Origin: Norana najaformis
Taxonomy: Eukaryota > Annelida > Clitellata > Crassiclitellata > Hormogastridae
Assembly: GCA_964023275.1 (NCBI GenBank)
Contig: OZ029918.1
Span: 17,960,361-18,024,360, forward strand
DNA length: 64,000 nucleotides
Direction: 5' to 3'
Positions 51,657-62,331 of the stretch are shown in pieces. The notes under the pieces were generated by a model that saw only the letters and a program-made list of their open reading frames with translations, searched no databases and was not told where the DNA came from. The translations under genes were made by a program, and so were the position numbers. The stretch's first letter is position 1, and every line of letters starts with the position of its first letter.

Positions 51657-52853
51657 TTGGAAGCAATGTTGAAGAATGGGATCATAGAAAGATCTGATTC
51701 AGCATATGCTGCGCCTTTGGTTGTTGTGAAGAAGGCTGATGGGTCGAATCGATTGTGTTGCAACTACAAAGAGTTGAACAAGATAACAATATTTGATCCA
51801 GAACCGATGATGTCGAACGATGACGTCTTCAATAAGCTGAGTGGAAGTCAGATATACAGCAAGTTTGATTTCTGCAAAGGATATTGGCAAATACCAATGA
51901 GGGAGGAAGTCAAGGATTTGACCACTTTCATTTGTGACAAAGGGTTGTATCGATTCAAGGTTATGCCGTTTGGATTGGTCAACAGTGCTTCAAGTTACAA
52001 CCGTATGATCAGGAAGATACTTGAAGGGTCAACAAACCTTGAGAGCTATGTTGACGATATTTTGGCTCATACTAAAGGTTGGAAACATCACCTTAGTGTT
52101 TTGAGGGAATTCTTTACCAGAGTCAGGAGAGCGAAATTGATGTTGAAGCCCAAGAAGTGTAGTGTTGGGTACTTGAAAATAGATTTTCTGGGACACACCA
52201 TAGAAGGTGATATGATTAGCCCGAAGGCTGAGTCAGTTCACAAGATTGCAGGATTGCCAATTCCTAAGACTAAGAAGCAAGTGCGTAGTTTCCTTGGAGC
52301 AGTGAATTACTATCGTCGATTCATACCAAAGTGTGCAGAGAAAATGAAACCACTGACTGACTTAACAAGGAAAAATGAGAGAAATGTGGTTGAATGGACA
52401 CCTGAACTTGAAAGGTCATTCAAGGAACTTAAAGAAGCGTTGACAGGAGCTCCAATATTGAGATTGCCTGATTTAGAAAGAGAGTTTGTGCTTCAGACAG
52501 ATGCTTCAGATAGTGGCATAGGAGCTGTCTTGATGCAGGAAATTGAGGGAATCAAACACCCAGTGGCATATGCAAGTAGGAAGCTAGTACCTCGAGAGAG
52601 AAAGTATTCTGTTGAGGAGAAAGAATGTTTGGCCATGGTGTGGGGTGTGCGGAAGTTCGAGAGATATTTGTTTGGATGGGAGTTTGTGGTGGAGACAGAT
52701 CATTGTGGACTCCAATACCTTAAGACAGGGAAAATAACCAATGCTAGAGTGATGAGGTGGTACTTAGCCTTGCAGAATTATAATTTCAAGGTGAGGTATA
52801 TAAAGGGATCTGAGAATGTAATTGCAGATTACCTTAGTAGAAGTTTAGAGTAA
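51657..52853 (+). CDS. Reverse transcriptase-RNase H, first unit
   Basis: 398 codons from the first ATG, in the same frame as the upstream ORF and separated from it only by the UAG at 51642-51644. RT motifs: NRLCCNYKELNK, KFDFCKGYWQI (catalytic D71), MPFGLVNSASSYNRM and YVDD at 131-134 (52047-52058). RNase H follows with LQTDASDSGIGAVL (D282), an EEKECLAMVW segment, VETDHCGLQYL (D348) and a final NVIADYLSR. All catalytic residues are present. Its first ATG lies inside the conserved N-terminal part of RT, so by itself the ORF lacks the very start of the domain. Production would need read-through of the UAG or reinitiation. Confidence 0.9.
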   Translation: MEAMLKNGIIERSDSAYAAPLVVVKKADGSNRLCCNYKELNKITIFDPEPMMSNDDVFNKLSGSQIYSKFDFCKGYWQIPMREEVKDLTTFICDKGLYRFKVMPFGLVNSASSYNRMIRKILEGSTNLESYVDDILAHTKGWKHHLSVLREFFTRVRRAKLMLKPKKCSVGYLKIDFLGHTIEGDMISPKAESVHKIAGLPIPKTKKQVRSFLGAVNYYRRFIPKCAEKMKPLTDLTRKNERNVVEWTPELERSFKELKEALTGAPILRLPDLEREFVLQTDASDSGIGAVLMQEIEGIKHPVAYASRKLVPRERKYSVEEKECLAMVWGVRKFERYLFGWEFVVETDHCGLQYLKTGKITNARVMRWYLALQNYNFKVRYIKGSENVIADYLSRSLE

Positions 52854-53012
52854 GTAAGAGATTAAGTAATAAGTCTGTAAGATAAGTTAGTTGTAGAAGA
52901 ATGTAGATAGTGTTTGATTGGTATAATTAAGTGTGTGATTGCTACATGCGAGAAATATTATGTGATTCGTTTGTTAAAAATTTATGCTAAATTTTCCTGA
53001 GTAGGAGAGTGT
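52854..53012 (+). promoter_or_regulatory. 3' untranslated end with weak polypurine tract
   Basis: Non-coding, ending GAGTAGGAGAGTGT directly before LTR2. This is the position of the plus-strand primer in LTR elements, although the tract is only moderately purine-rich. The same sequence lies at 59757-59915. Confidence 0.5.
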
Positions 53013-54541
53013 TGTAGACTGAATCTATATATGTTCTCGCTATGTTAATCAATTTTAGTTGATTTTGCTATTGTATGAACTATGCATATAATTGACATGG
53101 TTTTGCGTATGTTAGAATAAGCGTTTGTGTTGACTAACGCGATTACTCACTTAAGATACATGGCCGGCTTAGGGCGTTTAAACTAACCAAAATAGCAAGG
53201 CCAGCATAGGCTCTAAAAATATACTAATTACGGGGAACAATGAATGGGTTTCTGAACCATTTTTACGGGGGATCAACGCGGATGTTGATAGATTGTTTTA
53301 TTCGCAATCTGCAAAAGTTTGCGAGTCATTTCGAAGGAGATTTCAAACCGATGCTTCGATTGCCAGCCAATCGGGATTTTACTTGGGGGATTTTCGGCCA
53401 ATGGCGGCACGTTGCCATTGGAAGTAGCCAGCCAATAGGGGGGCGCAGTGGACGTAACTCCTTATCATTAGTAAACAAGGAGCAGACGATTCTCTCAACG
53501 AAGGACGCTGAAATCACTGCGAATGTGGGTGAAAGATGCAGACGACACTTTCGGCCAACCGTTTGACGATGTCGATTCGCGGTGAAAACCGTTGAAGAAG
53601 TTCAGTTCACGGCTGGATTTTGGGCAGGAAGGTCCTAGTTACAATTCAGCGTGACTCCGAGAAATAAGTGATCAGTTGCAGACTTGTCAAGTCGAACTGT
53701 ATTCTCGATTAATGAGCATACACAGGCTCATGTGTTACGGGTTCTTCACCTGTGTTTCGGTTGCGAACTGACAAAGTGTTCAGCAAAAAACTAACGTCTG
53801 GAAGTTTGGATTAATTCCATGTAATTGCTTCGAAACGGACTTAGCGGCGCGAGTTGAAAGTCTTCGACTCTACTGTGCAACCACATCCCGTCAAGGAACA
53901 TTCCTTCGGACGATAACGATCGAATTGCGTGGATTCTCATCCTTGAACAGCAAGGAATTCGCTCCAAATACCTTCTACGAAAGACTCTTATCCAATGGTC
54001 TACGAGGTATGTCGGCGTGGTGAAAAGAATCGTTTGTGCAGAGACAGCTAGTGGTGAGTGACAATCTTATCCAACTACGTCCATGCAAGCTCACTGCAAC
54101 CTACAGTGAAACTGTTCAGACTTCATCAGAGTCAGTACACAGGGGAAAATGGCCATCCAAGCTTGTGGGTGGGTAGTGTTAAAGATCTAGGCTTGATAAG
54201 AAGCTGGCCTTAATTAAGCATTAATTAAGTCATTGAACTATATATAATACATTGATTGATTTGCAACAATTGACTTTGTTCATTCTTATTCAATCAGACA
54301 TTGTAATACAAGATGGTAGTGGAAAGATACGAGCTATTGTAATAACATTACAATTTCCGCTAGATATTGCATGTTGATTCGAGTCTGACATATAATTATC
54401 ATATCAGGAGACAAAACCCCAATTAACATGTATATCTACCTACAGCCTAAACAAGCTTGTAGGTACCATGAGGTAATGTAAAGTGACTGCCATCTATAGT
54501 CACTAGATCTAGACAAAGGAGCATTTAGAAAGGGGGTTACA
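53013..54541 (+). repeat. Middle LTR (LTR2), mosaic
   Basis: 1529 bp. It has G at 53396 like LTR3 (LTR1 has A), but at 53787, 53798, 53883, 54141 and 54380 it has the LTR1 bases and not those of LTR3. A switch from LTR3-like to LTR1-like thus lies between 53396 and 53787. Confidence 0.9.
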
Positions 54542-54878
54542 TCTATTTGGGAGCTCGTCGTCCGGGATAGAACTTGCATCTATTTGGAGACCGACTGGGA
54601 TAGAACTTGCCTATATTGAGGTCTCATTGTCCACAGACAACTGGGAGTTCGAATTCAGGAATAGAATCCTTGGATTATTCTGGATTGGATGGTTGGTTGA
54701 GAAAACTAAATCATCGGATTTGTATGACGTGTAGAATAAACGTCATTAACAAGTGCATGTGATTGCATAAATACTGAGGTCAAAGCCCAGTAGTTGTAAT
54801 TGTTGAGAAGAGTAGAGAATTATATAGTGCCACCAGTGCCTATATTGAATATTAAGGAAACAATCCTTAACATACAGA
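54542..54878 (+). promoter_or_regulatory. Leader and candidate primer-binding site, second unit
   Basis: Copy of 47639-47975, no difference seen. Confidence 0.45.
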
Positions 54879-57800
54879 ATGGCTGCAGAATTGCAAAAAC
54901 TTGTGAAGGTAGCCATGGACCTCGGATATAAGGATGAGGAACTAAGGAGGTATGTTGAACAGAGACAGGAGGAGAAGAAACGACAGGAGGAGAAGGAGAT
55001 AGAACGAGAAGACAAGAGGAGGCAAGAAGCTCTAGAGGACAAGAGGAGGCAAGAAGGGCTCGAGCGAGAGGAAAAGAAAAGACAAGAAGAGCTTGAGCAT
55101 AAGAAAAGACAAGAAGAGCTAGAGCATAAGAAAAGGCAAGAAGAGCTTGAACGAGAGAAAAAGCAAGAAGAGCTTGAACGAGAGGAAAGGAGAAGGCAAG
55201 AAGAGAGAGAAGATAAGAGACGTCAAGAAGATCTCGAGATGGAACGGAGTAGGATGGAATATGAATTCAGGCTGCGTGAGTTAGAGGCACGAACAGCAGT
55301 TGAAGTGCAAAGAGCTGAGAGTCGTGAGTCAATACATCAGGAACCAGTGGTAGCTGCAAACAGACCAAACCACAACTCTAAGTTTGTTCGAATGCCAGTT
55401 TTCAGTGAAGACAAAGACTGTCTTGATGCTTATCTACTGAGATTTGAGAGGACATGTCAAGCATTTGAAGTACCAGAAGAGATTTGGGCAATAACCTTAG
55501 CCAGATCGTTAAATGGCAAGGCACTGGAAGTGTACCAGAGACTACCTGTGGAGAGTTCGCAGAACTATGAGGTTCTTAAGCAGGAACTTCTGAAGAGATT
55601 CAGGTTGACAGAAGGAGGATACCGGAAGAAATATAAGCAGAGTCAAATGGAGACAGGAGAGACGCCTCTTCAGTATATTGAAAGACTTAAGAGGTACCTT
55701 CATCAATGGATGTTGATGGCAGGATTTGAACAGACGTTTGAGGATTTGCAAACGATGTTGTTGAGAGATCAGTTCTTCGTGACCTGCGGAAAAGACCTGA
55801 GAGTATTTCTCAAAGAGAAAGGTAAGCTTAGCTTATCACAGATGGTGGAATGTGCACAGGCCTACTTGGATGCACATGATATGGAACATGGCAAGGGAAA
55901 TGGTGGAGAGAAACCTAAGAACCACCAATTTAATAAGTCTGATAAGAAAGGCAATTTCGAAAGTCAGAACAAAGCCCAAGCTAAAGTTCAAACAGGAGGA
56001 TGGAATGGAAGCAAGGGTCCATTCAGACAAGAGTTCAAGTCGGGTTGGAACTTCGACAGGAGAACCAAACCTGTTAATAACGAAGGGACTAGTCAACAGG
56101 GTTGTTGGACCTGTGGATCTCTGAACCACAGAAGAAATGCATGTCCCAAGAATAACCGAAGTGACCGAGTTCACACGGTGGCATGTATACACAATGAAAA
56201 CACGATGGCGTGCGAAGAGCATGAACAATCAATACGGAATATTGATGAAACAGAAGTCAAGATTGCCTTCTGTAAATGTCAAAAGACACTGGACAGGAAT
56301 CAGTTGTCGAAAAGAGATGAGGTTAAGAAACCTGAAACCAGTGTGGTGAAAGGTAACTTCACTGGGAAGGCTTTAGTCAATGGGAGGTTAGTTGACTGTC
56401 TGTACGACACAGGGTCAACGTGCTATGTGGTGAAATCTAATTTGGTGAATCCTACGCAGTATACAGGACGTAAAGTGAATTGTAAGCTGGCAGATGGATC
56501 ATCAAAACCGTTCAGAACAGCATACATAGATGTCAAAGACATATATTATGTTGGCAGGGTTGAAGCAGTTGTGATGGACAATCCTGTGAGTGACTTAATC
56601 ATAGGAGTTGTTACTGGCAAACCCAGATTGGAAAATAAACAAGAGAACAGCGGTCAAACGAGTGATTCAGCTGCACAAGTTTGCCAATTGAGCAATATGA
56701 TAAGTGGGCAGAATGCCAATATTTGTTCAGGTCAAGCGAGGGGAGGAGGAAAACCGTTGGCTGTAAGCAGTGTTGAGCCTAGCTGTGGCCAAGGTAATGA
56801 CGTAACAGTAAGAAATGACGTCGATGATTTGAATTCGCATGCAATAGCCGACGAAGGTCGAGGTCATTTGATAGCAGCGTGTGAAACACGTGCACAGGTT
56901 AAGCAAAGCCCTGAAATGAAGAAACTGAAATCTTTAAAGATCACTAGTTTACCAGATGTGAAACTTAGTGTGGAAGAAATCAGTAACTTGCAGAAGCTAG
57001 ATGAAACTCTGACAAAATGTTGGAAGAGTTTGCACGAGTCTAATTCCAGTGAAGGTAGACGGAATCATGAGTACGAAGTGAAAAAGGGATTGCTGTACAA
57101 GCATGGCAAAGAGGTAATGAGTAACCAAGTCAGCTATAAGCTAGTGGTACCAAAGACTCTGAGAGACACAGTGATGACAGTTGGACACAATGCCTTGTTG
57201 TCAGCTCACATGGGAGTAAAGAAGACCACGTTGAAAGTCAGTCAAGAGTTTTACTGGCCGGGATTAAATCAGGATGTGAAAAGATTTGTCATGAGTTGTG
57301 ACTTATGTCAAAGGTTTGCGGGAAAAGATTCTGTAAGCAGAGCACCATTGGGACATTTGCCACTAATCGATGTTCCATTCAGAATGATCTCTGTGGATTT
57401 GATCGGACCGATCGAACCTAGATCTAGCAAAAGCAATCGGTATGTGTTGACAATCATTGACATGAGTACCAGATATCCTGAGGCAGTACCGTTGAGAGGG
57501 ATTACCACAGAGGAAGTGGCTGAAGCTCTATTCGAAGTATATTGCCGAATGGGAATTCCTGAGAGGATCCATACAGATCGTGGAAGCCAGTTCACATCTG
57601 ACATGATGGCGGAAGTCAATAAATTGTTATTGATCCGACACACATTAACTAGTCCTTACCATGCCATGGGTAATGGATGTGTCGAGAGGCTTAATGGCAC
57701 CATTAAGACTGCTCTAAAGAAATTGATTGTGGAACAACCCAAGGAATGGGATCGTTTCCTTGCGCCTTTGTTGTTTGCACTGAGAGATGCTGTCCATGAA

Positions 57801-58547
57801 AGCCATGGATTCAGTTCTTTTGAGCTGATGTTCGGGAGGAGTTGTCGAGGAGTTGTGAAAATCCTGAGAGAGTTGTGGACAAAAGAAGAAGTTGATGAGG
57901 AAGTGAAGGATGCATACAACTATGTGTTAGATTTGAGAGAAAGGATTGAGGAGACCTGTAAGATTGCACAAAGCGAAATAGAAAAGTCGCAAAGCAAGAA
58001 CAAGAAGTATTATGACAAGAAGTCGAGGATGAGAAAATTTGAGATTGGTGACAAGGTATTTCTGTTGATACCTGTCAAGACCAATAAATTAATGGTTCAG
58101 TGGGAAGGACCGTATGTAATCCAAGATCGAATTGGAGATTATGATTATCGGGTTGAGATAGCACCAGATAAGGTGAAAACGTATCATGTGAACATGCTCA
58201 AGAAATATTATGAGCGTGATGCCGTGAGAGCCAATGATATGATAGAAGAAGAGGAAATGGTGGCATCAGTAGTCACAGTCGTGAGGGATGAATCAGAAGG
58301 TGAGAATGAAGAAGAGTTGTTATCTATGTACAACAGTGTTCAGAAGGAGACATACCGACATGTTGACATTAACCCTGAACTTGAAGGAGTGAAGAGGAAG
58401 GAGTTAGAGGAACTGTTGCATGAGTTCCGTGACATTTTCTCTGATGTGCCTGGAAGGACAGATGTAGTCGAGCATGACATAAAGCTGACTAGTAATGAAC
58501 CAGTAAGATCTAAGGCTTATCCGACACCTTATGGTTTACGGAAATAG
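54879..58547 (+). CDS. Gag-protease-integrase polyprotein, second unit
   Basis: Its 1222-residue translation is identical to that of 47976-51644, 6903 bp upstream. It has the same domains and the same UAG, here at 58545-58547. Identity of both bodies, against six scattered differences among the LTRs, means the duplication is more recent than the original insertion, or that the bodies were homogenised. Confidence 0.92.
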   Translation: MAAELQKLVKVAMDLGYKDEELRRYVEQRQEEKKRQEEKEIEREDKRRQEALEDKRRQEGLEREEKKRQEELEHKKRQEELEHKKRQEELEREKKQEELEREERRRQEEREDKRRQEDLEMERSRMEYEFRLRELEARTAVEVQRAESRESIHQEPVVAANRPNHNSKFVRMPVFSEDKDCLDAYLLRFERTCQAFEVPEEIWAITLARSLNGKALEVYQRLPVESSQNYEVLKQELLKRFRLTEGGYRKKYKQSQMETGETPLQYIERLKRYLHQWMLMAGFEQTFEDLQTMLLRDQFFVTCGKDLRVFLKEKGKLSLSQMVECAQAYLDAHDMEHGKGNGGEKPKNHQFNKSDKKGNFESQNKAQAKVQTGGWNGSKGPFRQEFKSGWNFDRRTKPVNNEGTSQQGCWTCGSLNHRRNACPKNNRSDRVHTVACIHNENTMACEEHEQSIRNIDETEVKIAFCKCQKTLDRNQLSKRDEVKKPETSVVKGNFTGKALVNGRLVDCLYDTGSTCYVVKSNLVNPTQYTGRKVNCKLADGSSKPFRTAYIDVKDIYYVGRVEAVVMDNPVSDLIIGVVTGKPRLENKQENSGQTSDSAAQVCQLSNMISGQNANICSGQARGGGKPLAVSSVEPSCGQGNDVTVRNDVDDLNSHAIADEGRGHLIAACETRAQVKQSPEMKKLKSLKITSLPDVKLSVEEISNLQKLDETLTKCWKSLHESNSSEGRRNHEYEVKKGLLYKHGKEVMSNQVSYKLVVPKTLRDTVMTVGHNALLSAHMGVKKTTLKVSQEFYWPGLNQDVKRFVMSCDLCQRFAGKDSVSRAPLGHLPLIDVPFRMISVDLIGPIEPRSSKSNRYVLTIIDMSTRYPEAVPLRGITTEEVAEALFEVYCRMGIPERIHTDRGSQFTSDMMAEVNKLLLIRHTLTSPYHAMGNGCVERLNGTIKTALKKLIVEQPKEWDRFLAPLLFALRDAVHESHGFSSFELMFGRSCRGVVKILRELWTKEEVDEEVKDAYNYVLDLRERIEETCKIAQSEIEKSQSKNKKYYDKKSRMRKFEIGDKVFLLIPVKTNKLMVQWEGPYVIQDRIGDYDYRVEIAPDKVKTYHVNMLKKYYERDAVRANDMIEEEEMVASVVTVVRDESEGENEEELLSMYNSVQKETYRHVDINPELEGVKRKELEELLHEFRDIFSDVPGRTDVVEHDIKLTSNEPVRSKAYPTPYGLRK

Positions 58548-58559
58548 GTAGACCAGGAG

Positions 58560-59756
58560 TTGGAAGCAATGTTGAAGAATGGGATCATAGAAAGATCTGA
58601 TTCAGCATATGCTGCGCCTTTGGTTGTTGTGAAGAAGGCTGATGGGTCGAATCGATTGTGTTGCAACTACAAAGAGTTGAACAAGATAACAATATTTGAT
58701 CCAGAACCGATGATGTCGAACGATGACGTCTTCAATAAGCTGAGTGGAAGTCAGATATACAGCAAGTTTGATTTCTGCAAAGGATATTGGCAAATACCAA
58801 TGAGGGAGGAAGTCAAGGATTTGACCACTTTCATTTGTGACAAAGGGTTGTATCGATTCAAGGTTATGCCGTTTGGATTGGTCAACAGTGCTTCAAGTTA
58901 CAACCGTATGATCAGGAAGATACTTGAAGGGTCAACAAACCTTGAGAGCTATGTTGACGATATTTTGGCTCATACTAAAGGTTGGAAACATCACCTTAGT
59001 GTTTTGAGGGAATTCTTTACCAGAGTCAGGAGAGCGAAATTGATGTTGAAGCCCAAGAAGTGTAGTGTTGGGTACTTGAAAATAGATTTTCTGGGACACA
59101 CCATAGAAGGTGATATGATTAGCCCGAAGGCTGAGTCAGTTCACAAGATTGCAGGATTGCCAATTCCTAAGACTAAGAAGCAAGTGCGTAGTTTCCTTGG
59201 AGCAGTGAATTACTATCGTCGATTCATACCAAAGTGTGCAGAGAAAATGAAACCACTGACTGACTTAACAAGGAAAAATGAGAGAAATGTGGTTGAATGG
59301 ACACCTGAACTTGAAAGGTCATTCAAGGAACTTAAAGAAGCGTTGACAGGAGCTCCAATATTGAGATTGCCTGATTTAGAAAGAGAGTTTGTGCTTCAGA
59401 CAGATGCTTCAGATAGTGGCATAGGAGCTGTCTTGATGCAGGAAATTGAGGGAATCAAACACCCAGTGGCATATGCAAGTAGGAAGCTAGTACCTCGAGA
59501 GAGAAAGTATTCTGTTGAGGAGAAAGAATGTTTGGCCATGGTGTGGGGTGTGCGGAAGTTCGAGAGATATTTGTTTGGATGGGAGTTTGTGGTGGAGACA
59601 GATCATTGTGGACTCCAATACCTTAAGACAGGGAAAATAACCAATGCTAGAGTGATGAGGTGGTACTTAGCCTTGCAGAATTATAATTTCAAGGTGAGGT
59701 ATATAAAGGGATCTGAGAATGTAATTGCAGATTACCTTAGTAGAAGTTTAGAGTAA
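58560..59756 (+). CDS. Reverse transcriptase-RNase H, second unit
   Basis: Its 398-residue translation is identical to that of 51657-52853, with the YVDD box at 58950-58961. It follows the same in-frame UAG. Being complete in catalytic residues, the RT/RNase H portion of both units looks intact apart from the stop that separates it from integrase. Confidence 0.9.
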   Translation: MEAMLKNGIIERSDSAYAAPLVVVKKADGSNRLCCNYKELNKITIFDPEPMMSNDDVFNKLSGSQIYSKFDFCKGYWQIPMREEVKDLTTFICDKGLYRFKVMPFGLVNSASSYNRMIRKILEGSTNLESYVDDILAHTKGWKHHLSVLREFFTRVRRAKLMLKPKKCSVGYLKIDFLGHTIEGDMISPKAESVHKIAGLPIPKTKKQVRSFLGAVNYYRRFIPKCAEKMKPLTDLTRKNERNVVEWTPELERSFKELKEALTGAPILRLPDLEREFVLQTDASDSGIGAVLMQEIEGIKHPVAYASRKLVPRERKYSVEEKECLAMVWGVRKFERYLFGWEFVVETDHCGLQYLKTGKITNARVMRWYLALQNYNFKVRYIKGSENVIADYLSRSLE

Positions 59757-59915
59757 GTAAGAGATTAAGTAATAAGTCTGTAAGATAAGTTAGTTGTAGA
59801 AGAATGTAGATAGTGTTTGATTGGTATAATTAAGTGTGTGATTGCTACATGCGAGAAATATTATGTGATTCGTTTGTTAAAAATTTATGCTAAATTTTCC
59901 TGAGTAGGAGAGTGT

Positions 59916-61444
59916 TGTAGACTGAATCTATATATGTTCTCGCTATGTTAATCAATTTTAGTTGATTTTGCTATTGTATGAACTATGCATATAATTGACA
60001 TGGTTTTGCGTATGTTAGAATAAGCGTTTGTGTTGACTAACGCGATTACTCACTTAAGATACATGGCCGGCTTAGGGCGTTTAAACTAACCAAAATAGCA
60101 AGGCCAGCATAGGCTCTAAAAATATACTAATTACGGGGAACAATGAATGGGTTTCTGAACCATTTTTACGGGGGATCAACGCGGATGTTGATAGATTGTT
60201 TTATTCGCAATCTGCAAAAGTTTGCGAGTCATTTCGAAGGAGATTTCAAACCGATGCTTCGATTGCCAGCCAATCGGGATTTTACTTGGGGGATTTTCGG
60301 CCAATGGCGGCACGTTGCCATTGGAAGTAGCCAGCCAATAGGGGGGCGCAGTGGACGTAACTCCTTATCATTAGTAAACAAGGAGCAGACGATTCTCTCA
60401 ACGAAGGACGCTGAAATCACTGCGAATGTGGGTGAAAGATGCAGACGACACTTTCGGCCAACCGTTTGACGATGTCGATTCGCGGTGAAAACCGTTGAAG
60501 AAGTTCAGTTCACGGCTGGATTTTGGGCAGGAAGGTCCTAGTTACAATTCAGCGTGACTCCGAGAAATAAGTGATCAGTTGCAGACTTGTCAAGTCGAAC
60601 TGTATTCTCGATTAATGAGCATACACAGGCTCATGTGTTACGGGTTCTTCACCTGTGTTTCGGTTGCGAACTGACAAAGTGTTCAGCAAGAAACTAACGT
60701 TTGGAAGTTTGGATTAATTCCATGTAATTGCTTCGAAACGGACTTAGCGGCGCGAGTTGAAAGTCTTCGACTCTACTGTGCAACCGCATCCCGTCAAGGA
60801 ACATTCCTTCGGACGATAACGATCGAATTGCGTGGATTCTCATCCTTGAACAGCAAGGAATTCGCTCCAAATACCTTCTACGAAAGACTCTTATCCAATG
60901 GTCTACGAGGTATGTCGGCGTGGTGAAAAGAATCGTTTGTGCAGAGACAGCTAGTGGTGAGTGACAATCTTATCCAACTACGTCCATGCAAGCTCACTGC
61001 AACCTACAGTGAAACTGTTCAGACTTCATCAGAGTCAGTACACGGGGGAAAATGGCCATCCAAGCTTGTGGGTGGGTAGTGTTAAAGATCTAGGCTTGAT
61101 AAGAAGCTGGCCTTAATTAAGCATTAATTAAGTCATTGAACTATATATAATACATTGATTGATTTGCAACAATTGACTTTGTTCATTCTTATTCAATCAG
61201 ACATTGTAATACAAGATGGTAGTGGAAAGATACGAGCTATTGTAATAACATTACAATTTCCGCTAGATATTGCATGTTGATTTGAGTCTGACATATAATT
61301 ATCATATCAGGAGACAAAACCCCAATTAACATGTATATCTACCTACAGCCTAAACAAGCTTGTAGGTACCATGAGGTAATGTAAAGTGACTGCCATCTAT
61401 AGTCACTAGATCTAGACAAAGGAGCATTTAGAAAGGGGGTTACA
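59916..61444 (+). repeat. Right LTR (LTR3)
   Basis: 1529 bp ending GGGGTTACA at 61444. It has five bases not shared with LTR1 or LTR2: G at 60690, T at 60701, G at 60786, G at 61044, T at 61283. It shares G at 60299 with LTR2. LTR1 and LTR3, the two original ends, differ at six of 1529 positions by eye (about 0.4%), indicating a young insertion. Confidence 0.9.
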
Positions 61445-62331
61445 ATCACATTGTTCCTAAGTGCTCTCCAGTGAACTTCATACCAACATCACTCATTGTC
61501 TCTTGCTCTGATGTTTTCTCACATCTGATCGCACACTTGGCCAACTTATCTTTTGCTGAAGGCTGTTTTCCATCATGTTTTAAATCAGCATTAGTTACAC
61601 CTTTACTTTAAAAAGCTGAACCTAGACACCAACAACCTCTCAAATTTTAGACCAATCTCCAATCTCAATAACATTTCTAAGATTCTTGAACGTCTCTTCC
61701 TTGCATGGGTTACTTCATCTCTTAACGTCAGTCCTTACCAATCAGCTTACAGTGAAGGCTACTCAACTGAAACTGCTTACCTTCACACACTGGACAACAT
61801 CTTTTCATCTATCGGTACTGGACAGGAATGCTTTTCAGCATACCGCGACCTTAGTGCTGTTTCTGACACTGTCGACCACCATCTGCTTCTTTCTAGAATC
61901 AGTAAAAGCTTTGGTGTGTCTGGGACTGCCTTAAACTGGCTAGCTTCTTACCTCTGCAATCGGTCTCAGCAAGTGGGCATAGGTTCTGCTCGGTCTAAAC
62001 CTTCTTTCTGCACTGCTGGTGTTCCACAGGGATCTGTCCTTGCCCCCTTATTATTCACAATCTTCACTTCACCAGTCAGCCGCATAGCCAACCACTTTGG
62101 AGTCCAGCTACAGCAGTATGCTGATGACACTCAGCTTTAAATTGATTGCTCTGTCACCCACTGATCAGTCTGACAAAGCAAAGCTTGAAGAGTGTCTCTC
62201 TTCTATTCATGAGTGGTTTTGTTTCAGTGGTTTGGCCATAAATCCTGATAAATCTGATAAGTCAATTAAAAGAGGTAATTTAATTTCTTCCCTCCCGTTG
62301 ATGAGCTCTTGTCTTTCCAGGTCTCAGTCCT
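61445..62331 (+). pseudogene. CR1-type LINE (family 3), segment 2: RT core
   Basis: Resumes the LINE broken at 46109: IVPKCSPVNFIPTS, then LSFAEGCFPSCFKSALVTPL, a shifted NNLSNFRPISNLNNISKILE, then YRDLSAVSDTVDHHLLLSRI. Next are GVPQGSVLAPLLFTIFTS, YADDTQL and WFCFSGLAINPDKSD. Frames change at several points. The similarity appears to run to about 62331, where an LTR-like block begins. The last part of the element reappears after it at 63901. Confidence 0.75.

Larger units (their letters stand above)
46110..61444 (+). mobile_element. Gmr1-like LTR retrotransposon, tandem dimer (three LTRs, two bodies), TSD ATCAC
   Basis: Three LTRs (46110-47638, 53013-54541, 59916-61444) of 1529 bp alternate with two internal regions of 5374 bp (47639-53012 and 54542-59915). 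The repeat period is exactly 6903 bp. The perfect 5-bp duplication ATCAC (46105-46109, 61445-61449) flanks the whole 15.3-kb block, and no duplication surrounds the middle LTR. This is therefore one insertion later enlarged. Each body encodes Gag, protease, integrase, then reverse transcriptase and RNase H. Placing integrase before RT is the order known from the Gmr1-like branch of Ty3/Gypsy. The insertion broke a CR1-type LINE. Confidence 0.93.
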
